From assembly GCA_002409595.1 (NCBI GenBank), contig DHNQ01000001.1, positions 302,326-325,905 of the forward strand: 23,580 nucleotides of DNA, written 5' to 3'. This DNA is from Dysgonomonas sp. UBA5412 (lineage in GTDB: Bacteria > Bacteroidota > Bacteroidia > Bacteroidales > Dysgonomonadaceae). The notes beneath the pieces were generated by a model. The model made no database searches. It was not told the DNA's origin and was given only the letters and a program-made list of their open reading frames with translations. The translations under genes and the position numbers were made by a program. This document shows, piece after piece, positions 8,801 to 17,157 of the stretch. Position 1 is the first letter of the stretch; each line of letters starts with the position of its first letter.

Positions 8801-11800
8801 ATCGCATGGCGTGCAAGTTGTCCTATAATCCCCAAAATATCTAAAATAACAAATGAGCAAGATCTTCTATTACACCGTATAGCCCGTAAAACCTGGCATT
8901 TTTTCGAAGTTTTCGTTAATGAAAAAGAGAATTGGTTAGCACCCGACAATTTTCAGGAAACACCTAATCCTGCTATTGCTTCCCGGACTTCTCCTACCAA
9001 TATAGGTCTGTCGTTATTAGCCAATTTATCCGCTTTTGATTTAGGATACCTGACAGCCGGAAAGTTTGTAGAGCGAACTAAGCTGACCTTTGATACTATG
9101 ACAAAACTGCAAAAACACAGGGGGCATCTGTATAATTGGTATAATACTGAAACACTTGAGCCTATGTTCCCGCTGTATGTTTCGAGTGTAGATAGTGGTA
9201 ATCTGGCAGGGCATTTGCTTACACTCACCCAAGGGCTAAGGGAATTAGAAAAAGACAATATTTACAAGCCTGTTATTTTCGAAGGGATGCTTGACACTGT
9301 ACAGACAATGAGAAACATTGACTGCAAAAACAAGGCTTTGATTTTATTCGAAAAGGAATTGTCTAAGCCTTTGCCCGAAACATTAACTGCTGCGTTTGCC
9401 CTTTTAAAATCGGCAGAACAACAAATCGGACAGATCAATAATACTTTATCATCCGACGATGCCATACTGAACTCATGGGGTGCGGTATTAAAGAAAAACT
9501 GCAAGGAATATGTTGATGAAATGCTTTTTCTTGCCCCTTGGCTTGCCATATCACTTTCTGTTCCTGTTGAAAGATCGGAAGAAAGTATTGCAGATGTACA
9601 GATGAATCATATAATATCTGCACTGGAAGCTTTAGATTATGTGCCTACGTTAACACAAATAGCCAATTTAGAAACTACCGGTATTTGTTCACAAATTCAA
9701 TCTGTATTAGAGCAATTGTCCGGCAAAGATAATTTATCAGCCGATAGAGAAATAAAATACTTAACACAATGGCAGGCTTGTATGAAGGATGCAATAAAGA
9801 ATGCAAAACAAAGAATACGTATTGTCAATGTTCTGGCACAGCAAAGTGATAGTTTTGCCAAAATGGATTTTGCCTTTTTGTATGATCCGGTAAAGAAGTT
9901 ATTCTCGATCGGATATAATGTCATCGAACAACGGATGGATCAAGGTTCGTACGATATGCTAGCTTCCGAAGCGCGCCTATGCAGTTATGTAGCTATAGCC
10001 CAAGGACAAATTCCGTTAGAGCATTGGTTTTCGCTCAGCAGATTACTTATTTTTTCGCAGGGAAAACCGATATTGGTTTCATGGAGCGGTTCTATGTTCG
10101 AATATCTGATGCCACTGCTGGTTATGCCAAATTATGAGCAAACATTGCTCGACCAAACCTACAAAGGAGTAATCTATGAGCAAATCGAATACGGTAAAAA
10201 ATTCAATATTCCTTGGGGAATTTCAGAATCAGGATTAAATCGTACTGATACTCAATTCAATTATCAATATAAAGCTTTCGGGATACCAAGTTTAGGATTG
10301 AAGCGAGGTCTGTCAAAAGATCTGGTGATTGCACCTTATGCCACTCTTCTGGCTCTGATGGTTAATTCGCGACAAGCGTGCGAAAACTTGGAACGCCTTA
10401 CTGATGACGGCTTTGAAGGCATGTATGGTTATTACGAGGCTGTGGATTATACACCATCGCATCTGCCGTTAAATGAAACAAGCATAGCTGTTCACTCCTA
10501 TATGGCACATCATCAAGGTATGGGACTTGTATCGATATCCAACATAATGAAAGGAAATAAGATGCAGGAGCGTTTTATGTCTTGCCCGATGATTAAGGCT
10601 TTTGAGCCTTTATTACAGGAAAAAAATCCTCATAATATAAAGATCGATGTTATATCGGATGACTCTAAATTTGAGATAGAAGGGACTAATCCGTTATTAT
10701 CTAACAGTGTAAGTTATACTCGAGTTTTCGATAATAAAAACATACCACCCGAAATCAACTTGCTATCTAACGGACGTTATCAGGTAATGATAAATAACAG
10801 TGGTGGAGGCTATAGCCGATGGAATAATTTAGCTGTCACCCGTTGGCGTGAAGATGCAACCGCAGGTTGTCATGGCTTGTTTGTTTATTTGTGCGATGTT
10901 GATACAGGAGAATACTGGTCGATTGGAAACCAACCGATACCAAGTTCTTCTGATGATTACAGCGTAAAATTCACTCAGGCTTATGCCGAATTTAAACAAC
11001 AACATTCTAAATTAGAAGTAGGAACAACCATCTGTGTTTCACCCGAAGATGACATGGAACTGAGGCGAATAACCTTAACCAACCATACCAATAAGTCACG
11101 GAGAATAGAACTGACTACATACAGCGAAGTAGTTATATCATCACAAGATGCAGATGAAGCACACCCCGCTTTCAATAACTTGTTTGTACAAACCGAATTC
11201 AATGCAGCAGCCTCATCCATATTGTGTACCCGTCGTCCCCGTTCGCAGGAGGAAACCCCACCATACTTGCTGCATTTGCTGTTATCCGGGCAAGATCAGG
11301 AAAATGACGTTTCATGCGAAACTGACAGGGCTTCTTTTGTTGGTCGTGGACATTCATTGGCAAAGCCTTCGGCAATGAGGCAATCCGGAACGTTATCAAA
11401 TAGTGAGGGTTCTGTTCTTGACCCTTGTATTGCATTGCGACGGTCGATTGTTATCCCGGCCCGAAAGAGTGTAAAAGTATATGTACTACTAGGTATGTCC
11501 GAAACCCATTTAGGAGCATTGTCCCTATCGGATAAATACCAGAATATTCGTATGACAGATCGTGCTTTCGAATTGGCATGGACTCACAGTCAGGTGGTTC
11601 TTTACCAACTTAATATCACCGAGACCGAAGCTCAGGTTTTTGCGAAAATGGCAGGATCTTTGGTTTATGCAAATCCTTTGTTCAGGACAGATCCAAATAC
11701 TATAAAACATAACAAACGCGGACAAAGCGGATTGTGGAGCTATGGCATTTCGGGTGATATTCCGTTAGTGTTATTACGAATAAAGGATATAACAAATATA

Positions 11801-14572
11801 GAACTGGTGCGTCAATTGGTTTTAGCGCATGCTTACTGGCGGATGAAAGGTTTAGTGATCGACCTTGTTATATTGAACGAAGATACATCAGTGTATCGCC
11901 AATCGTTGTATGATGAGATAATAAGCCTGATACATAGTGGCGTAGAAGCTACATTCTTAGAAAAGCAAGGTGGCATTTTTGTTCGACGTGTAGAGCATAT
12001 GCCCCACGAAGATATATTACTCCTTCAGTCTGTTGCCCGAATTGTAATCGATGATGAGCAAGGAACATTATTCGACCAAATGGAAGGTAAGTTAACTACG
12101 GATGTTCAAACTCCGATATTAAAACCAATACATGCTATCGAAGAGGTGAGTACAACAAGCTTTGTACCCAATGATGTTATTCTTTCAAATGGTATCGGTG
12201 GATTTTCTCCCGATGGGCAGGAATATATTATTACATTAAAACCGGGAGAATCGACACCGGCTCCTTGGTGCAATGTATTGGCAAATGAACATTTTGGAAC
12301 GGTAGTATCTGAGAGTGGAAGTGCTTATACCTGGGGCGAAAATGCACATGAATTCCGTATTACACCTTGGCATAACGATACAATACAGGATTCATCAGGT
12401 GAAGCCTTTTATATTCGCGACGAAGAAACAGGACAATACTGGTCACCAACACCTTATCCCGCAAGAGGAAATACCCCTTATGTTATTCGGCATGGTTTTG
12501 GCTACACTGTTTTTGAGCATACTGAAAATGAAATAGAATCAGAATTATGGATGTATGTAGCTTTGGACACATCAATAAAATTCACAATCTTAAAAATAAA
12601 GAATCTATCCAATCGTCCGCGGAACTTATCTGTTACCGGCTATTATGAATGGATATTGGCAGAGAAAAAATCTAAAAGCCTTTTACATACTCAGACAGAA
12701 GTCGATATAGAAACAGGAGTGCTTTTTGCTCATAATTTTTATAACTCAGATTTCGCAGGAAAGATTGCTTTTATAGATGTCAATGAGTCCCGAACAGTGA
12801 CAGGCGACCGAAAAGAATTTATTGGACAAAATGGAAGTTTATCTGATCCTGATGCGATGAAGCATACTCGTCTATCAGGAAAAACAGGAGCAGGCATTGA
12901 TGCTTGTGGAGCTGTTCAAGTTGTTTTTGATTTAGCAGAAGGAAAAACCAAAGAAACTCGCTTCAAATTAGGTTTTGCTCAGAATAAAGAGGAGATGAAA
13001 CAATTAGTCCGTCGTTATCGACAAATAGGATCTTCACGACAAACATTGGATAATGTTCGTAATTATTGGAATCAAACACTTGGTGGAATCAAAGTAGATA
13101 CTCCTGATTCTACTGTCAATGTAATGGCTAACGGTTGGTTGCTATATCAAACATTGAGTAGCCGTATTTGGGCACGTTCAGGATTCTACCAATCGGGAGG
13201 AGCTTATGGTTTCCGCGATCAGTTGCAAGATGTAATGGCTCTGGTTCATGTTGAACCCGATATAACCCGAAAACAAATACTTCGTGCAGCCGCGCATCAA
13301 TTTACCGAAGGCGATGTGCAACATTGGTGGCATCCTCCGATGAACAGAGGGGTTCGAACGCATTTTTCGGACGATTATTTGTGGTTGCCTTATGTTGTAT
13401 GTCAATATATTTCGAGTGTTGGGGATAATGACATTTTAGGTGAGATTATATCGTTTATCGAAGGTCGGGAGCTACGGGCAGACGAAGAATCATATTACGA
13501 TCAGCCCAATCATTCAGCCGAATCAGCATCCCTTTACGAGCATTGCGTGAGAAGTATTAAGTACGGTCTTAAATTCGGCGTACATGGCTTACCCCTCATG
13601 GGATGTGGCGATTGGAATGATGGTATGAATCTGGTAGGAAAAGAAGGAAAAGGCGAGAGTGTCTGGCTCGGTTTCTTTTTGTACGATGTATTAGTCAAGT
13701 TTTCGGATGTGGCAAGGCTTCGCAATGATGAATCTTTTGCTCAGTACTGTGTAAATCAAGCAAAAGAATTGCAAAAAAACATCAGGTTACATGCTTGGGA
13801 TGGCAAATGGTATCGTCGAGCCTTTTTGGATGACGGTAGTCCTCTCGGTTCTGTCTTGAATGAAGAGTGCCGGATTGATTCTATTGCTCAAAGTTGGTCG
13901 GTAATTAGTGGTGCAGGAGATAAGGAGCGTTCGGCAATGGCTATGAAGCAAGTTGATATGCAGCTAGTCGAAAGAGAAGCCAAACTTATCCGATTGTTTA
14001 CACCTTCATTTGATAAATCATCTCTAAATCCGGGTTATATAAAAGGATATATTCCGGGAGTCCGTGAAAATGGAGGGCAATATACTCACGCAGCCATCTG
14101 GACAGCGTTGGCTTTTGCTATGATGGGAGAAACAGATAAAGCATGGGAGCTTTTCGATTTACTGAATCCGGTACAACATGGGGCTACAGCAGCAGCTATT
14201 GCCATTTACAAAGTTGAGCCTTATGTGGTAGCTGCCGATGTGTACACAAACCCTCAGCATCTCGGAAGAGGCGGCTGGACGTGGTATACAGGTTCGGCAT
14301 CGTGGATGTATCGGCTGTTAGTGGAAACATTGCTAGGTATAAATCGTGTGGGAGATAAACTACTTCTAACTCCCCATTTGAAGAAAGAATGGAATAGTTA
14401 CAAAGTACATTATCGTTTTCAAGACACTGTTTATCATATTACGTTCAATCGAGTCGAAGATTCTATAGAACCCTATCTTATTTTAGATGGGCAGAAGCAG
14501 AATGATTTAAACACTCTACATATGAAGAATGATTGTACAGAACATTTTGTGGACATGTGGATTAGAAAGTAA
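5867..14572 (+). CDS. Cyclic beta-1,2-glucan synthase (GT84 - transglycosylase - GH94)
   Basis: A single 2901-residue membrane enzyme that should build linear beta-1,2-glucan from UDP-glucose, trim it and cyclise it. Size and order match ChvB/NdvB/Cgs of Rhizobiales (about 2,800-2,900 residues). Residues 1-400 are soluble. Membrane segments lie near 405-428 and 434-464. The GT84 domain spans about 480-815, with D624-A-D626 (TLDADTQ) and R769xxR772W773 (RRFRWIRGDWQ). More membrane segments lie near 818-853, 885-910 and 945-985. The family's transglycosylation domain (about 1010-1560) includes WGISESGLNRTD and HSYMAHHQGMG near 1543. Two beta-sandwich regions follow, then the GH94 barrel (about 2400-2830), with GDWNDGMN containing D2582 at the position of the GH94 catalytic acid. 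All domains look intact. The product is probably a periplasmic or secreted cyclic glucan. The start follows an A-rich leader without a strong ribosome site. No export partner (ChvA/NdvA type) is visible nearby. Confidence 0.92.
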   Translation: MLDFRGYKKSQHKVNNKPFYGELFNTEQLAEYSKALGEDHQATGSTQSNYLREQLDYNDVILHDFNNEMLTSSNRSYVTPAIEWMIDNFYLIEEHILLARHHYPKEYNQELPCLLKGEYKGIPRIYSSVIELISHTDSQIDIESLSAFYKAYQIKSALKIGELWAIPIMLRLALIENLQRIATRLQLNTKHRDIAKMWVDKLEDIALKKPSKLIEIVADMAHSDIPTSGSFVSEFSQRLSSQNSALQIARNWLEQKLAEDGLFIDELIYQENQNQAVNQLSVSHIINSLRFINTTDWKIFVERQSIVEQILLKDPAGIYGSMDFNTRDHYRHIIESLAQNSLRSEIEIAQSAITLTQLYKDTGRQQAHVGYFLIGNGKYLLNKEIDVKKTITTRIKNVFRGVPLAIYAGSIAIISILGFILFVSIFQSKEISITHWHFIILSFLFFIFINQFAIFFVNWIITLFAKPDILPRLDFSKSIPTECRTMVVIPTIISNEENVDSLISQLELHYLSNRNTNLHFGLLTDFPDAPKEKEASDDLLLNLARLGIENLNKKYKIDNGTLFYLFHRPRQWNPKEKTWMGYERKRGKLMEFNSLLRGKENNCFSHIEGDRSILPSFKYVITLDADTQLSPDTAHKLIGTMAHPLNQAELDVKRNVVVRGYGILQPRVSSNLVSSQCSPFSRLFTGDSGIDIYTRTVSDVYQDVFHEGSYMGKGIYDVDTFETSLNNRFPENKILSHDLLESSYIRSGLVSDIEVSESFPPGYNMDANRRFRWIRGDWQILQWVLPCVPNSGKGFSKNPISSLSKWKILDNLRRSIVSPATLLFLIGFAILFPQKLWSGLLLILLITVLPFVLENTTSSLRKAKDQSWKLHLWEVLEKSMHQFKQVLFALVVLPYEAYLCVKAIIVTLWRLTISHKHLMQWQTSADVEKKAVNTLSGFYNRMWFSPVMAILCGISLGIYNPILLYVSPFLFIWIIAPYIAWRASCPIIPKISKITNEQDLLLHRIARKTWHFFEVFVNEKENWLAPDNFQETPNPAIASRTSPTNIGLSLLANLSAFDLGYLTAGKFVERTKLTFDTMTKLQKHRGHLYNWYNTETLEPMFPLYVSSVDSGNLAGHLLTLTQGLRELEKDNIYKPVIFEGMLDTVQTMRNIDCKNKALILFEKELSKPLPETLTAAFALLKSAEQQIGQINNTLSSDDAILNSWGAVLKKNCKEYVDEMLFLAPWLAISLSVPVERSEESIADVQMNHIISALEALDYVPTLTQIANLETTGICSQIQSVLEQLSGKDNLSADREIKYLTQWQACMKDAIKNAKQRIRIVNVLAQQSDSFAKMDFAFLYDPVKKLFSIGYNVIEQRMDQGSYDMLASEARLCSYVAIAQGQIPLEHWFSLSRLLIFSQGKPILVSWSGSMFEYLMPLLVMPNYEQTLLDQTYKGVIYEQIEYGKKFNIPWGISESGLNRTDTQFNYQYKAFGIPSLGLKRGLSKDLVIAPYATLLALMVNSRQACENLERLTDDGFEGMYGYYEAVDYTPSHLPLNETSIAVHSYMAHHQGMGLVSISNIMKGNKMQERFMSCPMIKAFEPLLQEKNPHNIKIDVISDDSKFEIEGTNPLLSNSVSYTRVFDNKNIPPEINLLSNGRYQVMINNSGGGYSRWNNLAVTRWREDATAGCHGLFVYLCDVDTGEYWSIGNQPIPSSSDDYSVKFTQAYAEFKQQHSKLEVGTTICVSPEDDMELRRITLTNHTNKSRRIELTTYSEVVISSQDADEAHPAFNNLFVQTEFNAAASSILCTRRPRSQEETPPYLLHLLLSGQDQENDVSCETDRASFVGRGHSLAKPSAMRQSGTLSNSEGSVLDPCIALRRSIVIPARKSVKVYVLLGMSETHLGALSLSDKYQNIRMTDRAFELAWTHSQVVLYQLNITETEAQVFAKMAGSLVYANPLFRTDPNTIKHNKRGQSGLWSYGISGDIPLVLLRIKDITNIELVRQLVLAHAYWRMKGLVIDLVILNEDTSVYRQSLYDEIISLIHSGVEATFLEKQGGIFVRRVEHMPHEDILLLQSVARIVIDDEQGTLFDQMEGKLTTDVQTPILKPIHAIEEVSTTSFVPNDVILSNGIGGFSPDGQEYIITLKPGESTPAPWCNVLANEHFGTVVSESGSAYTWGENAHEFRITPWHNDTIQDSSGEAFYIRDEETGQYWSPTPYPARGNTPYVIRHGFGYTVFEHTENEIESELWMYVALDTSIKFTILKIKNLSNRPRNLSVTGYYEWILAEKKSKSLLHTQTEVDIETGVLFAHNFYNSDFAGKIAFIDVNESRTVTGDRKEFIGQNGSLSDPDAMKHTRLSGKTGAGIDACGAVQVVFDLAEGKTKETRFKLGFAQNKEEMKQLVRRYRQIGSSRQTLDNVRNYWNQTLGGIKVDTPDSTVNVMANGWLLYQTLSSRIWARSGFYQSGGAYGFRDQLQDVMALVHVEPDITRKQILRAAAHQFTEGDVQHWWHPPMNRGVRTHFSDDYLWLPYVVCQYISSVGDNDILGEIISFIEGRELRADEESYYDQPNHSAESASLYEHCVRSIKYGLKFGVHGLPLMGCGDWNDGMNLVGKEGKGESVWLGFFLYDVLVKFSDVARLRNDESFAQYCVNQAKELQKNIRLHAWDGKWYRRAFLDDGSPLGSVLNEECRIDSIAQSWSVISGAGDKERSAMAMKQVDMQLVEREAKLIRLFTPSFDKSSLNPGYIKGYIPGVRENGGQYTHAAIWTALAFAMMGETDKAWELFDLLNPVQHGATAAAIAIYKVEPYVVAADVYTNPQHLGRGGWTWYTGSASWMYRLLVETLLGINRVGDKLLLTPHLKKEWNSYKVHYRFQDTVYHITFNRVEDSIEPYLILDGQKQNDLNTLHMKNDCTEHFVDMWIRK

Positions 14573-14633
14573 CAAGATGTGAATTATAGAGCCTCTAGAA
14601 GAATAAACATAAAAACTTCATTCAACGCTCAAG

Positions 14634-14658
14634 TAAAAGCCTTTGGAGGAGGCTTTTA
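14634..14658. terminator. Hairpin terminator between convergent glucan synthase and AraC genes
   Basis: A perfect 9-bp stem TAAAAGCCT / AGGCTTTTA with a 7-base loop. Its right arm ends in the T-rich side expected for plus-strand termination, and the mirror applies on the minus strand. It overlaps the stop codon of the AraC gene by three bases. Confidence 0.85.
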
Positions 14659-15216
14659 TAAATTCTCAATATTATTGCGACGTTTATTTTTAAGGTTTTT
14701 GTAAAAAGTAGGAGTTAAGCCGGTCACTTTTTTAAATTGATTGGATAAGTGAGCAGCACTACTATAATGTAATTTGTAGGAAATTTCGGCAAGGTTCAAT
14801 TCATCATAAAGAATTAATTCTTTAACTTTTTCTATTTTATGTATAATAATAAAATGTTCTATCGTAATACCTTCAGCCTCCGAAAATAAATTGGCTAGAT
14901 AAGTGTAGTTGTTATTTAATTTTTTACTCAGATAATCAGAAAAGTTTACTTTTAATTCTTCTCTAGAGTGATGTATAAGTTCTATAATTATAGTTTTTAT
15001 TTGTTCTATCTGGATTGCCTTTTTATCATCCATCAATTCAAGTCCCGATTTCAATAGTATTGTACGAAGCTGCTCTTGCTGTTCAATTGAAATTTTCTCT
15101 AAAGTCTCTATTTCGCCTAACTGAACGCTAGAATATTTGATTCCAATCTCCTCAAGATTGGATTTCACCATCATTATACAACGGCGACTAACCATATATT
15201 TGATATATATCTTCAT
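14656..15216 (-). CDS. AraC-family regulator with a degenerate HMA-like N-terminus
   Basis: A 186-residue transcription factor. Residues about 95-176 form the double helix-turn-helix, ending with the conserved second-helix signature LAEISYKLHYSSAAHLSNQF and then GLTPTFYK. The first ~75 residues resemble a small ferredoxin-like heavy-metal-associated domain (MKIYIKYMV...). In related Bacteroidota regulators an MxCxxC is expected there, but here it reads MVSRRC: C13 is kept and the first cysteine is S10. Metal binding by a CxxC pair is therefore not possible. The gene converges on the glucan synthase and may regulate it through the 21-bp-spaced boxes upstream of that gene; this is inference from position and geometry. 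Confidence 0.85.
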   Translation of the reverse strand: MKIYIKYMVSRRCIMMVKSNLEEIGIKYSSVQLGEIETLEKISIEQQEQLRTILLKSGLELMDDKKAIQIEQIKTIIIELIHHSREELKVNFSDYLSKKLNNNYTYLANLFSEAEGITIEHFIIIHKIEKVKELILYDELNLAEISYKLHYSSAAHLSNQFKKVTGLTPTFYKNLKNKRRNNIENL

Positions 15217-15271
15217 TGGAGTGTTTATTTGATTGTAATATGCTGATTTATTCAGGCTTATTTGAAGGAGG

Positions 15272-15294
15272 ATATAAAATATATTGTTTTATAT
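15272..15294. repeat. 8-bp inverted repeat upstream of the AraC gene
   Basis: ATATAAAA / TTTTATAT with a 7-base spacer, about 56 bases upstream of the AraC start. It may be part of the promoter, but pure A/T palindromes arise easily by chance in this DNA. Confidence 0.3.
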
Positions 15295-15310
15295 TCTAAA
15301 TGAGTACAAA

Positions 15311-15340
15311 AAACGGGTAAGTAATTACACCTACCCGTTT
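15311..15340 (-). terminator. Hairpin terminator of the RRM gene
   Basis: A 9-bp perfect stem AAACGGGTA / TACCCGTTT located 24 bases after the RRM-protein stop. On the minus strand it runs into TTTTTTGTAC, a good T-run. Confidence 0.85.
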
Positions 15341-15364
15341 GAAATTATACATCAGTTCGTTTGA

Positions 15365-15655
15365 TTAGTAACGATTTCCACCACGGTTGTTATAACTTCC
15401 GCTAGCTCTATCCGTTTTAGGACGAGCAATAGTTACAGTAATCGTCTTGCCTTCATAATCAGCATTGTTTAGCTCATCGATAGCTTTTTGCCCTTCTGCA
15501 TCATTAGGCATTTCAACAAAGCCGAATCCACGCGATCTTCCAGTTTCTCTGTCTGTAATAATCTTAGTAGATTCTACTTCGCCATAGGCTGTAAATAATT
15601 CTTGCAAACTCTCGCTTGTTGTGCTAAAGTTTAGATTCGATACGTAAATGTTCAT
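15365..15655 (-). CDS. RRM-domain RNA-binding protein
   Basis: A single RNA-recognition motif of 96 residues, cytoplasmic and RNA-binding. RNP2 is IYVSNL (residues 3-8) and RNP1 is RGFGFVEM (42-49). The aromatic residues that stack on RNA (Y4, F44, F46) are present. A short glycine/arginine/asparagine-rich tail (SGSYNNRGGNRY) follows, as in the glycine-rich RRM proteins of cyanobacteria and Bacteroidota. Such proteins act as abundant global RNA binders or cold-stress proteins; the role here is inferred. It has its own hairpin terminator and a 150-base upstream region that contains a possible 30-codon leader frame. Confidence 0.93.
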   Translation of the reverse strand: MNIYVSNLNFSTTSESLQELFTAYGEVESTKIITDRETGRSRGFGFVEMPNDAEGQKAIDELNNADYEGKTITVTIARPKTDRASGSYNNRGGNRY

Positions 15656-15666
15656 TCTTTTTATTA

Positions 15667-15759
15667 TTAATTATTATTGGAGACATCCTTATTGGTTAGG
15701 CCGATCCTTACAGCATTCATCATGCCTCTTAGACCACTTTTCAAATTGGATGTTACCAT
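15667..15759 (-). CDS. Possible 30-residue leader peptide before the RRM gene
   Basis: An ATG-started frame of 30 codons (MVTSNLKSGLRGMMNAV..., ending SNNN, TAA) ends 11 bases before the RRM start on the same strand. It is coherent and moderately basic with an amphipathic middle, but its length is within chance. It may be a short upstream protein or just part of the RRM leader. Confidence 0.3.
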   Translation of the reverse strand: MVTSNLKSGLRGMMNAVRIGLTNKDVSNNN

Positions 15760-15807
15760 ATTATTGCTAAAATATCTTTGTTTATATAGAAATAGCTGTT
15801 CTGCGAT

Positions 15808-16047
15808 TTATATCTTTGATTTATGCAATCTGATATATTTATCCACTCGGGCATCTATTTCCTCCTGAGACAAATGCGCCGGCAGTTCAATTGTTGTCCT
15901 TTCGCTAATTATGACATGAATAACAGACCCATTTTTTTCCTTTACATTTTTCAATACAGATTCAGCCTGCTGAGTGGCCGAAGTTCTTTCAGAGCGAGTT
16001 ATCTCGCCCTCTTTCCTGTTTATCGAAGAGCTTTGTTTTGCTGCCAT
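15808..16047 (-). CDS. Small hypothetical protein, third gene of the flavoprotein-alarmone unit
   Basis: A 79-residue protein from the ATG at 16047 (MAAKQSSSINRKEGEIT...). A longer frame would begin with TTG at 16104, but the ATG preceded by an A-rich leader is preferred. The N-terminal half is polar and probably disordered. The C-terminal half looks folded: a beta-strand (SVIHVIISERTTIEL), then PAHLSQEEIDARVDKYIRLHKS as a helix. No membrane or signal segment is seen and I do not recognise the family. It lies 63 bases after the RelA/SpoT-like gene on the same strand, so co-transcription is likely. Antitoxin or regulatory partner are possible roles, without direct support. Confidence 0.65.
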   Translation of the reverse strand: MAAKQSSSINRKEGEITRSERTSATQQAESVLKNVKEKNGSVIHVIISERTTIELPAHLSQEEIDARVDKYIRLHKSKI

Positions 16048-16110
16048 TTTTGTTTTTTTTAAATCTGCCTTTTCTATTTTTACAAATACGAAAGAGTTGT
16101 TCAATAGCTA

Positions 16111-17157
16111 TCATTTCATCTGTTTTTCAGAAACCATATCTTTATATATTTGAGCTATTCGCAATAAGCGGGATGAACGATCATTTTCCGAAATAACAGG
16201 GTGATCTTTAAGTATAGTTATAATTTTTTTTCTTAATAGAACTAATAACAAGAGGTCTGAAGATGTTTTATCTATTGTTATATTTATATTTCTTCTTGCT
16301 ATATATTGGGTCAGTTTGTCATATTCATATTTTGCAACATCAATAAGAGTTTCCCCTTTAGTAAGGAGTTCAGAGATAATTGTTTCGGGAGAATCCAATT
16401 TTAAGTTTAAAAACTCATCGTATAATAACCCCGCATTATTTGCAAATAGTTCCCCAATATTCAGTAATTCTCCCATTCTCACAGTAAAATCATGTACATC
16501 GACAAACTCACCTTCCTGAAGTTTCAATCTTTCATTTGTAGCTTCCAATAATCGTTGAATAGTTATATCTCCCGATTTTGTTATAAGCCCTAACTGATCG
16601 ATCAAAAGCTTTTCATCTTTTGATAAATTTCCTGTTCGTGGCTTATATTGCAAGTCATGTTCAATTTCATTATATACATGTGACAATAGGCTGCAAACCT
16701 GAATTTCACACATCGTATTTTTTAAATTAAGATTATCGATAAGATATTCGGAAGGTAAAGCTACCTGACAGTGAGTCGCTTTATAGTATTTGCCATTATC
16801 GCCATTCTTGTCTTTAACTTCAATTCTGATTTTATCATTACCCTTACCAATAAAAGTTCGCCGAATCTCCTCTACTACTTTCGGCCTGTCTGTTTCCTGA
16901 TAAGTTATAATACGCACACCTGCAAGGTCGCTAATTCCATCAAATACACTGTTTACAGTTTGGTATTTGCTGCTTTTCCTTAATTTCTCTGTCAGACTTG
17001 TCGGACTTTTAGCTCTGTGTTGAACGGTAGCTCTGACAGTCAGATTCTTTTCGACTATGATCTGGCATATATCAAAAACTATATCGGACAGTTTTTTATA
17101 ACGATCATATTCTCTGATGTATCTTTTGACGGTTTCTTCTATCAAGTTATCATCCAT
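16111..17157 (-). CDS. RelA/SpoT-domain nucleotide pyrophosphokinase, synthetase only
   Basis: A 348-residue protein with a (p)ppGpp-synthetase-like domain at about residues 45-175 and no HD hydrolase, TGS or ACT domains. Visible motifs are HRAKSPTSLTEKLRK (47-61), DLAGVRI (77-83), YYKATH (124-129) and EIQVCSLLSHVYNEIEHDLQYK (from E151). The family's usual EIQ-[IV]-R-T reads EIQVCS, so one normally basic position is changed. About 150 extra C-terminal residues form a predicted helical region of unknown role. It is longer than housekeeping small alarmone synthetases (about 200-250). Options are an accessory alarmone synthetase or a toxic toxSAS-type enzyme that modifies tRNA or makes (pp)pApp. 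It overlaps the flavoprotein gene upstream by 8 bases. Confidence 0.85.
   Translation of the reverse strand: MDDNLIEETVKRYIREYDRYKKLSDIVFDICQIIVEKNLTVRATVQHRAKSPTSLTEKLRKSSKYQTVNSVFDGISDLAGVRIITYQETDRPKVVEEIRRTFIGKGNDKIRIEVKDKNGDNGKYYKATHCQVALPSEYLIDNLNLKNTMCEIQVCSLLSHVYNEIEHDLQYKPRTGNLSKDEKLLIDQLGLITKSGDITIQRLLEATNERLKLQEGEFVDVHDFTVRMGELLNIGELFANNAGLLYDEFLNLKLDSPETIISELLTKGETLIDVAKYEYDKLTQYIARRNINITIDKTSSDLLLLVLLRKKIITILKDHPVISENDRSSRLLRIAQIYKDMVSEKQMK

Noticed and set aside
11148..11435. Plus- and minus-strand open frames of about 76-78 residues inside the glucan synthase gene
   Set aside because: They are shadows of a long conserved coding frame and have no domain features of their own.
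5867..14572. Glucan synthase as several separate genes or a cellobiose phosphorylase operon
   Set aside because: The frame is open across 2901 codons, and the GT84, transglycosylase and GH94 parts follow the exact order of known single-chain synthases.
15773..15818. Two plus-strand TATCTTTG boxes at 15773 and 15811 as promoters
   Set aside because: No plus-strand gene follows. One lies in the 3' end of the minus-strand small gene, and the motif is frequent by chance at this base composition.
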